Source: an uncultured Bacilli bacterium
GTDB taxonomy: Bacteria > Bacillota_I > Bacilli_A > RF39 > UBA660
Direction of reading: 5' to 3'
Assembly (NCBI GenBank): GCA_934096945.1
Contig: CAKOND010000006.1
Location: forward strand, 1-64,000
Length of the DNA: 64,000 nt
Shown: positions 20,411 through 30,099 of the stretch, piece by piece
Numbering within the stretch: the first letter of the stretch is position 1
How the letters are laid out: the number at the start of each line of letters is the position of its first letter
The notes under the pieces: generated by a model
What the model saw: the letters and a program-made list of their open reading frames with translations, nothing else
Database searches by the model: none
What the model was told of the DNA's origin: nothing
Position numbers and translations under genes: made by a program

Positions 20411-20439
20411 AAAAAAAGAAAAAACAGAGCTATGCTCTA
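20411..20439 (-). terminator. Terminator of the acidic single-pass protein gene
   Basis: Minus-strand AGAGC-ATA-GCTCT hairpin (20426-20438) directly at the stop codon, followed by a long T-rich run. The stem is short (5 bp). Confidence 0.6.
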
Positions 20440-21282
20440 TTTTAATTCGTATGTTTCTCCGTTTACATCTTCTAAAAGACTTGATTGTTCTTCTTTTTTT
20501 TCACTAATTAAAGTTTTTGGCTCTTCTTCATCTTTCTTAAGTGTTGGTAAATCCATATCCTCATCATCATCTTTTATTATAAACGTTTTAAATGCATCAT
20601 CATTTGCTGGCTTTTCATTTTCTATTTTTGTAATCTTTTCTTCTTCATTGTTATTTTTCATATTTTCTTCATTTTTGTTTACAAATACAGAACTAAATAT
20701 TTGAGGACTGGGCTTAAAAATTGGTTTTTCAATTTCTTTTGGATTTTCTTTTACTTCAGGAATACTTATATTGTCAAATTCATTTTTGATTGATTCTAAA
20801 GTATTTAAACCTGTTGCAAGTTGTTCATCCTTTTCATCAATATTTATTTTTTCTAAATCATTTATACTAATTGGACTTTCCTCTTCTTCATGGTCAGTGA
20901 AAATTGGTTTTGCCACAACTGGTCTTTCAACTTCTTTTGGAAGTTCAATTTCTTCAGGTTCATCGATTTTGGGTTTAAATTCTGTTACTGTAACATCTTC
21001 GCTTACAGTTTCAATTGGTTTTATTTCTTCCTTTGTTTCTTCTTTTGGATCAATATTTGTTTTAATAGCATCTTCTTTTACTTCAAGCTTAGATGGAGAC
21101 TCTTCTTCTTTTTTAAATGCATCTAATTCAATTTTTTGAAGTCTTTTTGTTTCTTCTAGTTTTTCATCTTTTTTACCTAAGAAAAACACCAATACAAAAG
21201 CTATAATAAGAATTACTAAAATTATAGTCAAATATAAAGTAAAATTATCATTCATATATAGTTCATGAATAAAATCCATCAT
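20437..21282 (-). CDS. Single-pass membrane protein with long acidic, low-complexity tail
   Basis: Unknown protein of 281 residues from the preferred ATG. One strong membrane segment (about residues 15-36) is followed by ~245 residues rich in Glu, Lys, Pro and Asp with repeated EEIKPIE/PEEIELP-like runs, predicted disordered and cytoplasmic. A GTG at 21294 would lengthen it by four codons, but that codon is part of the GAGGTG ribosome site, so the ATG at 21282 is preferred. The layout recalls cell-division or envelope adaptors, but no family is recognised. Confidence 0.65.
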   Translation of the reverse strand: MMDFIHELYMNDNFTLYLTIILVILIIAFVLVFFLGKKDEKLEETKRLQKIELDAFKKEEESPSKLEVKEDAIKTNIDPKEETKEEIKPIETVSEDVTVTEFKPKIDEPEEIELPKEVERPVVAKPIFTDHEEEESPISINDLEKINIDEKDEQLATGLNTLESIKNEFDNISIPEVKENPKEIEKPIFKPSPQIFSSVFVNKNEENMKNNNEEEKITKIENEKPANDDAFKTFIIKDDDEDMDLPTLKKDEEEPKTLISEKKEEQSSLLEDVNGETYELK

Positions 21283-21425
21283 AATTAATTGCACCTCTTT
21301 ATTCTATATATTAAATATTATCAAAATATTTAGAAAATGTAAATATGTTTTCTAAAACTTTACATTTATTTTAGTATAATTACATGCAACTAATGGATAA
21401 AATATGTGTTATGAATTAAAAATAA

Positions 21426-21454
21426 TGGACAAATGATTATTTTTTTGATATAAT
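21426..21454 (+). promoter_or_regulatory. Promoter of rnjA
   Basis: Plus-strand TGGACA (21426-21431), a 17-bp spacer and TATAAT (21449-21454). Confidence 0.75.
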
Positions 21455-21514
21455 TAGTTTAGTTCAGTAACTTTATGAATTAATTTAGTTTTTAAGAAAG
21501 AAGGAATTTTTTGA

Positions 21515-23191
21515 ATGGAAAATAAAAATAATATTGCCACGAAGGTTATAGCTTTGGGTGGTTTAGGTGAAGTTGGAAAAAATATGTATGTTGTTGAACA
21601 TAATGACGAACTACTTATTATAGATGCTGGAGTTATGTTTCCAGAAGATAATTTACTTGGTGTAGATTATGTTATACAGGACATTACATATTTAAAGAAA
21701 AATGCTAACAAAATTAAAGGTTTATTTATAACACATGGGCATGAAGACCATATCGGAGGTATTCCATTTTTACTTCAAGCAATTGATGTGCCAGTTATAT
21801 ATACACCAAAAATTGCTAAGGATTTAATTGAAAAGAAACTTGTGGAACGTAATATAAAGTATGAAAATTATCAAATAATTACACCAGATTTTAATGTTAA
21901 AACTAAGTATTTTGATATATCATTTATTAATACTACCCACTCTATACCTGATAGTTTTGCAATTGTTATAAAGACACCAAATGGTACTATTTTTGAAACT
22001 GGGGACTTTAAATTTGATTTAACTCCGGTTGGACCAATGGCTGATATTCATAAAATGGCTAAGTTTGGCTCTGAAGGCGTTACTCTACTTCTTAGTGATT
22101 CAACTAATGCTTTAACAAGTGGTTACTCTAAAAGTGAAAGTGCTGTTGATGGAACACTTAATGATATGATTAGTAAACATCATGGTAGAGTTATTATTGC
22201 AACATTTGCATCTAACATTTATCGTATTAAACATATTGTTGAAAGTTGTAAAAAATATGGAAGAAAAATAATTGTTTTTGGTAGAAGTATGGATAATAGT
22301 ATTGAACTTGCTTTAAACAATGGACTTATTAATGATAAATCAATGTTTATTGATGCAAATGAAGCTAAAAGTCTAAAGAGAAATGAAATATGTATTTTAT
22401 GTACAGGTTCTCAAGGCGAACCACTTGCGGCTTTATCTCGTATTGCTAATGGACAACATAAACAAATATCACTACTTAATGATGATTTAGTAATATTTTC
22501 ATCTAGCCCAATACCTGGTAATGCTGAAAGTATTAACAAAATTATCAATAAACTATACTTAAAAGGTGTTCGTGTATTTACTAATTCAGAATTTAGTGAC
22601 GTTCATACTTCTGGACATGCTAAAGAAGAAGAATTAAAATGGATGCTTAGAATTATAAAACCTAAATATTTTATGCCTATGCATGGTGAATATAGAATGC
22701 TTAAAAAACATACAGAAATTGGTGTAATGTGTGGAGTTAAACCAGAAAATACATTTATATGTACTAATGGTGATGTTATAGAACTTTTAAATGGTGAAGT
22801 TAAACGTGGTGGTATGGTGCAAGCTGGTGATGTTTATGTTGATGGTTCTCGTGTTGGGGATATTGGTTCTGTAGTTATTAAGGACCGTAAACTTATGAGT
22901 CAAGATGGGATACTTATTACTATTTTAAATATTAATACTTTGCAACGTAAACTATTACTTAAACCTAATGTAACTGCTCGTGGATTTGTTCTTGTTAATG
23001 AAAATCAAGAATTAATGCAAAAAATTGAAAAGAAAATTAGTGAAGTAGCTAATAATGCTTTAAGTAAAGCCCCTTATAGTTATATAGATTTAAAAAATCA
23101 AATTATTTTAGAACTACTTCCATTTATTAATAATTTAACTGGTAGAAAACCTATTATATTACCCGTTATTATGGAAGTAAATCAAGCATAG
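21515..23191 (+). CDS. rnjA: Ribonuclease J
   Basis: Metallo-beta-lactamase/beta-CASP ribonuclease, 558 residues, the usual length. The metal motif HGHEDH is at 74-79. The beta-CASP region and the late histidine motif (HTSGHAKEEE) are present. It has 5'-exonuclease and endonuclease activity on mRNA and rRNA in Bacilli, and works alongside RNase Y, which is also encoded here. An AAGGA ribosome site and its own promoter precede it. It could equally be labelled rnjA or rnjB, as only one copy is seen. Confidence 0.96.
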   Translation: MENKNNIATKVIALGGLGEVGKNMYVVEHNDELLIIDAGVMFPEDNLLGVDYVIQDITYLKKNANKIKGLFITHGHEDHIGGIPFLLQAIDVPVIYTPKIAKDLIEKKLVERNIKYENYQIITPDFNVKTKYFDISFINTTHSIPDSFAIVIKTPNGTIFETGDFKFDLTPVGPMADIHKMAKFGSEGVTLLLSDSTNALTSGYSKSESAVDGTLNDMISKHHGRVIIATFASNIYRIKHIVESCKKYGRKIIVFGRSMDNSIELALNNGLINDKSMFIDANEAKSLKRNEICILCTGSQGEPLAALSRIANGQHKQISLLNDDLVIFSSSPIPGNAESINKIINKLYLKGVRVFTNSEFSDVHTSGHAKEEELKWMLRIIKPKYFMPMHGEYRMLKKHTEIGVMCGVKPENTFICTNGDVIELLNGEVKRGGMVQAGDVYVDGSRVGDIGSVVIKDRKLMSQDGILITILNINTLQRKLLLKPNVTARGFVLVNENQELMQKIEKKISEVANNALSKAPYSYIDLKNQIILELLPFINNLTGRKPIILPVIMEVNQA

Positions 23192-23193
23192 AA

Positions 23194-23228
23194 AAAGAAA
23201 ATTAGCTCATCTAATTTTCTTTTTTTGT
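23194..23228 (+). terminator. Bidirectional terminator after rnjA
   Basis: Arms AAAGAAAATTAG and CTAATTTTCTTT (23194-23205, 23211-23222), a 5-base loop and a T run. It overlaps the stop of the converging glycosyltransferase gene. Confidence 0.85.
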
Positions 23229-24194
23229 ACTAAATTTTATTGAAAATAAACTTAGAATAAACAATATGATATCTATTATTACTTTGATTAGTATTATATG
23301 AGATTTAACTAAAGATAAAATAACTGCAGTTATAATATAGTTAATTATTACATATTTTAAATTTACATGATTATTAAATATCATTTTTATTAAACATGAT
23401 ACAATTTTACTTAAAAGTAAGAATAATGGTATTACATAAAATGCACTATTTATATCATAAACTTTAGCAAATATAATAGTTTCTATAATATAAGCAAGTA
23501 ATGTAAATAGTATATATGATGCAAATAAACGATATACTCTGATTGAATCTTTAACAGGATTAAAATGACTTGTTTCATTATCATTAATATAAATCGTTTC
23601 AATTACTACTTCTTTTATAGGTATATTTTTTAGTTTTGTTTCTATTAAGACATTTGTTTCGTACTCATATCTTTCTCCGGATACCGCAATTAACTTTTTT
23701 GCAATATCTAAATTCATTGCTCTTAGTCCTGTTTGTGTATCACTTACACTTTGACCTACGAATGAATATAAAACATTTCTAGTTATAACATTACCAAATT
23801 TTGAACGTGTTGGAACATTTTTATCTGAGAAATCTCTAACTCCAAGAACCAAACAATCTAAATTTTTCCTAGCAACATCACCACATTTTTTTATATCTTT
23901 AACACTATGTTGCCCATCACAATCCGCGGTTACTATAACTTTGGCATCCGGATAATTATTTAAAATATAATTGATGCCATTTTTTAAACCTCTTCCTTTA
24001 CCTAAATTAACATTATGTTTTACTACTGGATATTTCTTAGCTAACTTCTTCATGTATTTATCATGTTTTTCACTACAACCATCATTTATAAATACAATAT
24101 TTTCAAATTTTTTAGTTAACTTTTCTAAAAATGTATCCATTATCTCTTCATTTGGATCATATACTGGTATTAATACCACGATATCTTTATTCAT
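23211..24194 (-). CDS. Family 2 glycosyltransferase fused to a GtrA-like membrane domain
   Basis: A 327-residue polyprenyl-phosphate glycosyltransferase. Residues 1-215 form a GT2 domain (VLIPVYDPNE start, metal-binding ADCDGQH near 94-100), resembling dolichol-phosphate mannosyltransferase. Residues ~220-320 hold four hydrophobic segments of the GtrA type. Such fusions make lipid-linked monosaccharides for sugar decoration outside the cell. It follows the 362-residue membrane protein gene by one base, so they are co-transcribed. Confidence 0.88.
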   Translation of the reverse strand: MNKDIVVLIPVYDPNEEIMDTFLEKLTKKFENIVFINDGCSEKHDKYMKKLAKKYPVVKHNVNLGKGRGLKNGINYILNNYPDAKVIVTADCDGQHSVKDIKKCGDVARKNLDCLVLGVRDFSDKNVPTRSKFGNVITRNVLYSFVGQSVSDTQTGLRAMNLDIAKKLIAVSGERYEYETNVLIETKLKNIPIKEVVIETIYINDNETSHFNPVKDSIRVYRLFASYILFTLLAYIIETIIFAKVYDINSAFYVIPLFLLLSKIVSCLIKMIFNNHVNLKYVIINYIITAVILSLVKSHIILIKVIIDIILFILSLFSIKFSTKKEN

Positions 24195-24195
24195 A

Positions 24196-25284
24196 TTATT
24201 CCCCCGATCTTATATTTACCACTTTCCACGCATTATTATCCTTTATAAAATATATATAATCATGCATTGTATCTATTTGTTCTTTGCCATTTACTACCAT
24301 GTGTTTATCAAGATATACTTCACAAGAAAAGGCATTTTTACTATAAACAGTAAAGTTACTTAACTTTTCATTTGTAAATGGTGGATTTTTTAAAGTATGC
24401 TTACTTGTAAACATAATATCTATATTATGAGCCCAGTTGTAAGCTCTACGATTCATTTCGGTTCCATCTATAAAATATGGTTTAATTGTATTATAACCAT
24501 GAGATAAACCTTGTAAATCTTTTGTTAAGAATAAACTCCATTTATGAGCAAAATCCCAGATATCTACTTCACTACTTAAATATTCTTTAGCTTCATCATA
24601 AGTATCAAATGATAAATAATTCTTTTCTGCTTTATATGCAAATTTATTTTTCTTTAAACTTACTTCTTTTCCATACTCATTTGTTACTTTTACATCTACT
24701 TCTTTAGTTAAATTATTTACTTCATATGTTACTATATAAGGCATTGAATCATTTTGATACATGTAATCTAAATTTTTATATTCTTCCTTTTTAACTGGAT
24801 TTTCAACTTTTTTCCCATCTATACTAACTTCATATGTTGATGGCACTATTATATCATAATAGATTAATCCTCTTTCTAAATGCGGTGTTATTTTAGTTAT
24901 ATCTCTAAGTTCATAACTAAACATACCAAGCTTTGTTTCAGTTTTTAAATATTTTGTTTCAACATCAAATAAAACTCTTTCGTTTAACTCTACTTCAAAA
25001 TTATTTTCATCTTTTTTGATAACTTTGATATCTTTATCATTTATTTGTTTTTTATATTCATCTAAAAGATTTTCATTTTGATTATTATTCTTTAAATAAC
25101 CTTTTAATGTATCATTATCTAACTTAGCTATGGTAGATTTTATAAATGTTGTTGTTTGATTTTTTTCATATGTTTTTAAAGTTACAAATATATAAATTAC
25201 GAAAGCAACACATAAAATTGCGGCGATAACTGTATATATTAATAAACTTTTTTTAAATTTTGATTTTCTTCTTGATTTTGCCAT
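24196..25284 (-). CDS. Single-pass membrane protein, unknown
   Basis: Unknown, 362 residues. A Lys/Arg-rich start (KSRRKSKFKK) and one membrane segment (about 13-33) give an N-in topology with a large extracytoplasmic part. The outside region carries no recognised domain; it is rich in Tyr, Asn and Lys. It begins one base after the phosphodiester glycosidase gene and ends one base before the GT2 gene, which suggests a joint role in envelope glycan metabolism. Confidence 0.6.
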   Translation of the reverse strand: MAKSRRKSKFKKSLLIYTVIAAILCVAFVIYIFVTLKTYEKNQTTTFIKSTIAKLDNDTLKGYLKNNNQNENLLDEYKKQINDKDIKVIKKDENNFEVELNERVLFDVETKYLKTETKLGMFSYELRDITKITPHLERGLIYYDIIVPSTYEVSIDGKKVENPVKKEEYKNLDYMYQNDSMPYIVTYEVNNLTKEVDVKVTNEYGKEVSLKKNKFAYKAEKNYLSFDTYDEAKEYLSSEVDIWDFAHKWSLFLTKDLQGLSHGYNTIKPYFIDGTEMNRRAYNWAHNIDIMFTSKHTLKNPPFTNEKLSNFTVYSKNAFSCEVYLDKHMVVNGKEQIDTMHDYIYFIKDNNAWKVVNIRSGE

Positions 25285-25285
25285 A

Positions 25286-26320
25286 TTAATTATCCTTTAC
25301 TACGAATGCTGTTGGTAATCTCCATGATGAATTTGAATAGTAGAATGTTACACTAGTCATTAAATATTCTTTATTGTAATACATTGTTGATGAACTTCCG
25401 CCATCTAAGTTTGCTGCATTTACAGCACCATATTCTGCCATTATTTCAATTAAATCTGATGCTGTTGCACCTAAATGACCATTTTTACCACGGCCATCTG
25501 TTACAAGTATAAGTACACTTCCGTCTTTTCTTTGACCTATGGCAGTTCTCGGATTTGCTCCACTACCCATTCCATTTAGTTCTCTTTTTTCACCATTAAT
25601 TATAAGTTTAACAAAGTGATTATTTTTGTCTGATGATTCTTCTTGAAATGATATTGCATCTCTGATTTTTTCTTCTTTTAACATTTTTTCAACTGCTGCT
25701 TTATTCATACCTTCCAAATTTATAATACGGAGAAGATTATTTTCATCAAAACCAATTAGGTATAAACCTGAAAGCCCTAAACTTATATCTTGAACTTCAC
25801 TATTACTAACAGTTACACCATAAGGTCTTCCACCCTTATTACCACTTGAGTAGTAAATACCACCATTTACACCAGCAATAGCACCAGCATCGTCAACTAA
25901 TACTCCAAGTTCTTTACCATATTCACTCCATGGATATGTTGTTGCTAAACTAATTTTTGACGGATCATTAACTATCATCATTGTGCCTTCAAAGTTATTA
26001 CCACTAACTTTTTTTATTTCTATTAATTCTTTTTCTTTGTTAACTTCAGTATTAATTAAGTCAGTATCTACCTCTGCATCCATATCTTGAAGTGAATTTT
26101 TATCAACAATTTCTTGTAATTCTTCTTTAGTTAAAAAGACATTTGCTAAAAACTTTAATTGTCCCGTTTCAAGAATTGTTGTTGCAAATAATTCTTTGGC
26201 ACTTTCACTTGGGCCATGACATATCAAAGTTATTGTTAAAATTAATGCCACTAAAATCATACCAATTGTTACTCCTAAAAATGATGCTATTTTACCCATT
26301 ACATTTAAAGCTTTTTTCAT
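25286..26320 (-). CDS. Phosphodiester glycosidase family protein (NAGPA domain)
   Basis: Extracytoplasmic enzyme of 344 residues with an N-terminal membrane anchor (about 10-32) and a C-terminal NAGPA/DUF2233 domain. Diagnostic stretches are NPRTAIGQRKDGSVLILVTD and NAANLDGGSSSTM. The family cleaves GlcNAc-type phosphodiesters; bacterial members occur in exopolysaccharide and teichoic-acid loci. It heads the operon of three genes ending at 23211. Confidence 0.88.
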   Translation of the reverse strand: MKKALNVMGKIASFLGVTIGMILVALILTITLICHGPSESAKELFATTILETGQLKFLANVFLTKEELQEIVDKNSLQDMDAEVDTDLINTEVNKEKELIEIKKVSGNNFEGTMMIVNDPSKISLATTYPWSEYGKELGVLVDDAGAIAGVNGGIYYSSGNKGGRPYGVTVSNSEVQDISLGLSGLYLIGFDENNLLRIINLEGMNKAAVEKMLKEEKIRDAISFQEESSDKNNHFVKLIINGEKRELNGMGSGANPRTAIGQRKDGSVLILVTDGRGKNGHLGATASDLIEIMAEYGAVNAANLDGGSSSTMYYNKEYLMTSVTFYYSNSSWRLPTAFVVKDN

Positions 26321-26400
26321 AATTTACTTCTTACTCCTTAATATTTTCTTATGTATTAATAATATCATAAAACACCCAATTAATAAAGCTTTTTTACACA

Positions 26401-26430
26401 GAAAAAGAAGAAACTTATTTAGCTTCTTCT
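26401..26430 (-). terminator. Terminator of rny
   Basis: Minus-strand hairpin arms AGAAGAA and TTCTTCT (26406-26412, 26424-26430) at the rny stop codon, followed by T residues. Confidence 0.6.
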
Positions 26431-27968
26431 TGTACTCTTGTTTCTCTAATAACTGTTATTTTTATTGTACCAGGATATTGCATTTCGTTTTCAATTTTTT
26501 CTTTAATATCCCTTGCCATTTTATAACTTTTAGCATCATCAACCTCTTGAGGTTTTACAATAACACGAAGTTCTCTTCCAGCTTGCATTGCAAATGTCTT
26601 TTCAACTCCTTCATAAGAGTTTCCTATTTCTTCAAGTTGTTCAAGACGTTTAATATAATTTTCTAAAGAGTCATTTCTAGCACCAGGGCGTGCTGCTGAT
26701 AAAGTATCCGCAATTGCTACTAAAACTGCAATTGTTGATTTAGCTTCAGTATCTCCATGGTGTGATGCAATAGCATCAAGTACTACTTCTGGTTCATGAT
26801 GTCTTTTAGCAAACTCAAGACCAATTTCCACATGACTTCCTTCAACTTCAAAGTCAATAGCTTTACCTATGTCATGTAAAAGTCCTGCTCTTTTTGCAAG
26901 TGTTACATTTTCACCAAGTTCTGATGCCATGAGTCCACAAAGATTTGCCACTTCAATTGAATGTTTAAGTGCATTTTGTCCATAACTGGTTCTAAAATTT
27001 AATTTACCAACTAAAGTAACAAGCTCAGGGTCCATTTTAGTAATTCCTAAATCATTAATTGTTTGATTACCAATTTGAATTATTCTAGCATTTACATCTT
27101 TAACTGTTTTGTCATACACTTCTTCAATACGTCCTGGATGTATTCTACCATCTTTAATTAAAGTTTCAATTGTAATCTTAGCTATTTCTCTTCGAAGTGG
27201 GTCAAATGATGACAAACTAATAGCTTCTGGTGTATCATCAATTATTAAATCAACACCTGTTACAGATTCAATTGTTCTAATATTTCTTCCTTCACGACCA
27301 ATTAGTCTTCCTTTCATATCATCATTTGGAAGTGCAATCGTACTTACTGTTTGATTGCCCACTACATCATCAGCATATCTTTCCATACTACTAACAATTA
27401 GTTGCTTAGCAATTTCATGAGCTTCTAACTTAGCTTTTGCTTCTTCTTCTTTGATATAATTAGTAATTTCTAATTCCATATCGTTTTCTACACGTTCCAT
27501 AATTACTTTACGTGCTTTTTCCTTGCTATATCCAGCAATTTTTTCAAGTTGCGCTATTTCTTCTTTCATTAGCGCATCCATTTTGTCCTCTTTTTCTTGT
27601 AATTTTTTTTGTTTTGCTAATAAATCGTTTTCTTTTTCTTGTAGAGAATTATCTCTATTTTGAAGCATTTCTTCTCTTTTATCAAGGTTATTTTCCCTTG
27701 TTAAAAGACGATCTTCAGATTGTAAAATTTCTGCTTTTCTGTTTTTTATTTCAACATCTGTTTCTTGTTTGATGCGGTATGATTCTTGTTTTAATTCAAG
27801 TAAAGCATCTCTTTTGTTTTTTTCTGCTTCTTTCTTAGCATCTTCGATTATTTTATTAGCATTTTTCATAGTTTTTGAAGCTTTATTCGAAAGAATAAAA
27901 TAAAGTACTCCACAACCAATAAGAATTCCAACAATAAGGGATAAAATGGCGAATAATAAATTATCCAT
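26415..27968 (-). CDS. rny: Ribonuclease Y
   Basis: Membrane-anchored endoribonuclease that starts mRNA decay in Bacillota, 517 residues. An N-terminal membrane segment (5-25) is followed by a long Lys/Glu coiled coil (~30-190), a KH domain (around GRLIGREGRNIRTIE, ~216-231) and an HD domain with LLHDIGKAID (~360). Length and order are typical. A CGGAGG ribosome site precedes the ATG and a good promoter lies at 28026-28054. Confidence 0.97.
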   Translation of the reverse strand: MDNLLFAILSLIVGILIGCGVLYFILSNKASKTMKNANKIIEDAKKEAEKNKRDALLELKQESYRIKQETDVEIKNRKAEILQSEDRLLTRENNLDKREEMLQNRDNSLQEKENDLLAKQKKLQEKEDKMDALMKEEIAQLEKIAGYSKEKARKVIMERVENDMELEITNYIKEEEAKAKLEAHEIAKQLIVSSMERYADDVVGNQTVSTIALPNDDMKGRLIGREGRNIRTIESVTGVDLIIDDTPEAISLSSFDPLRREIAKITIETLIKDGRIHPGRIEEVYDKTVKDVNARIIQIGNQTINDLGITKMDPELVTLVGKLNFRTSYGQNALKHSIEVANLCGLMASELGENVTLAKRAGLLHDIGKAIDFEVEGSHVEIGLEFAKRHHEPEVVLDAIASHHGDTEAKSTIAVLVAIADTLSAARPGARNDSLENYIKRLEQLEEIGNSYEGVEKTFAMQAGRELRVIVKPQEVDDAKSYKMARDIKEKIENEMQYPGTIKITVIRETRVQEEAK

Positions 27969-28025
27969 TTCAATCCTCCGTTTTTCTATAGAATATATTT
28001 TTTTAATTTATATCTCTATAAGTTT

Positions 28026-28054
28026 ATTATAATGGTAAATGGATAATTAATCAA
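28026..28054 (-). promoter_or_regulatory. Promoter of rny
   Basis: Minus-strand TTGATT (28049-28054), a 17-bp spacer and TATAAT (28026-28031). Confidence 0.78.
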
Positions 28055-28087
28055 GAGCAAATTTTAAACACATTTAAAAAAAATTTT

Positions 28088-28362
28088 TTATTGTTCTTTT
28101 TCACGTAGTTTTTCAATAAGTATACCTACATTTGTGCCAATTTCAGACTCTAATTTGCTTAAGTCTTCACAATATCTCTTTTCTCTTTTAATTGCATCAT
28201 CGATTTATTAACAAAGCTTGAAAATTTTAAATTAGCTTTATCATAGCCAATAATGTTGAAAAACATTTTATCAGTATATTTTCTAGCCTTTTTACCTTTT
28301 GGCACCCTTTTGTTTTCAAGTATTTTATTATTTTCTAAATCATCAAGCTCATCGAAATGCAT
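28088..28362 (-). pseudogene. Frameshifted small gene, unknown
   Basis: An open frame of 67 codons from the ATG at 28362 ends early near 28160, but a second frame continues from about 28200 to a TAA at 28088 with good coding character (DDAIKREKRYCEDLSKLE). One frameshift near 28195-28205 would join them into a Lys/Glu-rich protein of about 90 residues. No family is recognised. The region sits among other gene fragments, so decay is likely; a genuine 67-residue protein is the alternative. Confidence 0.45.
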
Positions 28363-28471
28363 AAGAAGCTAAAATTCAAAGCAAGATTACTAACATAGAG
28401 TTTAATATTATTTCTTTCACATTTTCATTAGTTATATTTATTATTATCATAGTTCTATATCAAATGCATAT

Positions 28472-28723
28472 TCATAATCTATTTTTTTCTTCATTTATCA
28501 TTTTCTTTATATTATTACCTTTAAATGCTTTTATTTTTTCATCTATTTTTATATAATCATTTGCACTACTTCTTTCCTTACTTTCAATTAAATATTCGTT
28601 TATAGCTTCAGGATTATTAATTAAATTTTTAATTGATACCATATATACATCCTCATCAGTACCTATAAGTTTTAAAGTTAAGTTAAATATCTTCGAAGCA
28701 CTTTTTAGTACCACTTTATACAA
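28472..28723 (-). pseudogene. Gene fragment, possibly a decayed UDP-GlcNAc 2-epimerase tail
   Basis: An 83-codon open frame. The segment LKLIGTDEDVY resembles LKLVGTDEDVI of the WecB encoded at 33456-34562, but the rest diverges and the catalytic part is absent. It has no clear ribosome site. It lies between other fragments in a strip without intact genes. A real small protein cannot be excluded. Confidence 0.4.
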
Positions 28724-28728
28724 TTACT

Positions 28729-28842
28729 TTATATTTTTTCATTTTCCAACCTTAGTACTTCATAACCGGTTTTTTTGATAACTGGTTTTGATGACCGGTC
28801 ACCATCTTTTTTTATTATGATTTGTTCACTAACTTCATTTTA
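28729..28842 (-). other. Open-frame fragment resembling the end of a DUF559/VSR-like nuclease
   Basis: A 37-codon stretch without a start ends in TGYEVLRLENEKI before a TAA at 28729. This resembles the GYKVLRFxNxEI ending of DUF559-type proteins. Within it (28761-28803) three short degenerate copies of a (g/a)ACyGGT-type unit about 14 bases apart occur. Evidence is weak. The rest of 28363-28950 shows nothing else recognisable. Confidence 0.25.
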
Positions 28843-28902
28843 TATTTTCTACACTCAAGCATATTAGTTGTAACAATTATTTCATTTGTATAACATTACA
28901 AT

Positions 28903-28930
28903 AAAAAAAGCAATGAATCATTTCATTACT
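28903..28930 (-). terminator. Terminator behind the wecB 3'-end copy
   Basis: Minus-strand arms AATGAA and TTCATT (28912-28917, 28922-28927), a 4-base loop, then a run of seven T. Confidence 0.6.
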
Positions 28931-29068
28931 TTATTGTCTACTAAAATACGAAGTTATTGCATCTACTATTCTCTCACTTGCATGACCATCCCCATAAGGA
29001 TTAGAGGCTTTACTCATTTTTTCATACTCTTTTTTATCAAGAAGTAATTTTTTAGTTTCTTCATAAAT
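28931..29068 (-). pseudogene. Copy of the wecB 3' end
   Basis: Positions 28954-29068 match 33476-33590 (codons ~325-362 of wecB) at 114 of 115 bases. Downstream of the match the copy has its own last codons (ending ITSYFSRQ) and a hairpin terminator. It has no start or catalytic part. It lies immediately after the dlt-like operon, so that operon is bracketed by the intact wecB and this tail. The different tail may be the ancestral wecB end. Confidence 0.88.
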
Positions 29069-29097
29069 GTTTTTAAAAATTTAAATTGTAAATAATA

Positions 29098-30099
29098 TTA
29101 TAAAATTTTTTTAAGTTCAGTGTAAGAATTCAAAAAATACTTTAATACATTATTTCCTCGGTCAACATCTTCTATAATCTCTGTTAAACGATTAGAAAAT
29201 ATTTCCGCACCAGAATCACTCATATGTGTGTTGTCATAAAAAGATGTTTCTTCGGGATATAATTTCATTCTATTTTTATCTAAATTAAAGTCGTAATATT
29301 CACAATTATATTCTTTAGCTAAATCGATATATTGAGAAAATATATCATCAAGATTACTATATTCGAGTATCATTCTTTCTGTAACTGGAGTTACAACCAA
29401 TATAACTCTTATATCATTTTCCTTACATAATTTAATTATTTTGTCAAAATAGTTTAAACTTTCTTCTTTTATTTTAGTATCTAATACATTTGTGTTTTTT
29501 ACTTTCTCTTTGACTTCATCACTTAACAATTGATTATTACTTGGCATCGATAAGTAGCCAAATGTTTCATATTGTTCAATTGTATTGTGTATAGAAAAAG
29601 AATTTTTTGATCTTACAATTATATCTGAAAGTACTTTTTTATATTCATCGGGTGTGAATGCATTTGTGAAAAAGTTTATTCTTTCAAATACATTATCAAA
29701 TCTACCAAGAACATATAAATCTCCTTCAAGACCTAAAGTTTTTCTATCTAATGTTAACGCATTATAGGATATTTCAAGATAAACTGTTTTTATTGGGTTT
29801 CTTTTTATTTCTTTTTCTAACATAGCATATCTACCATACATACTCATAAGTGGTGATGATAAATTATATGCTTTCGTATTTAATTTTTCATTTAATACTG
29901 TTGGTTTTATAGAGCGAAGTGCATGTGATGAGCCAATAACTAGAGTATCAAGTTTTCCACTAAGTGATGTACGTACTTTATAATCTTGATAATAGTAACT
30001 TTCACCCCAAAAATATGGTAATGTCGAACAAATTAATATAATTATTACAAAGAATACTAATAAGGCTGTATGAAGAATTATTTTCTTAAAATTGTGCAT
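29098..30099 (-). CDS. dltD: SGNH-fold membrane-anchored protein, DltD-like
   Basis: A 333-residue protein with an N-terminal membrane segment (about 8-30) and an extracytoplasmic SGNH-hydrolase-like domain: VIGSSHALRS around residues 55-64 supplies the serine, and DNTHMSDSGAE near 290 supplies the Asp/His pair. Its place after A-domain, carrier and MBOAT genes marks it as the DltD-position protein, which moves D-alanine onto teichoic acid in Bacilli. It is shorter than usual DltD, so the symbol rests mainly on context. It overlaps dltB by 14 bases. Confidence 0.75.
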   Translation of the reverse strand: MHNFKKIILHTALLVFFVIIILICSTLPYFWGESYYYQDYKVRTSLSGKLDTLVIGSSHALRSIKPTVLNEKLNTKAYNLSSPLMSMYGRYAMLEKEIKRNPIKTVYLEISYNALTLDRKTLGLEGDLYVLGRFDNVFERINFFTNAFTPDEYKKVLSDIIVRSKNSFSIHNTIEQYETFGYLSMPSNNQLLSDEVKEKVKNTNVLDTKIKEESLNYFDKIIKLCKENDIRVILVVTPVTERMILEYSNLDDIFSQYIDLAKEYNCEYYDFNLDKNRMKLYPEETSFYDNTHMSDSGAEIFSNRLTEIIEDVDRGNNVLKYFLNSYTELKKIL

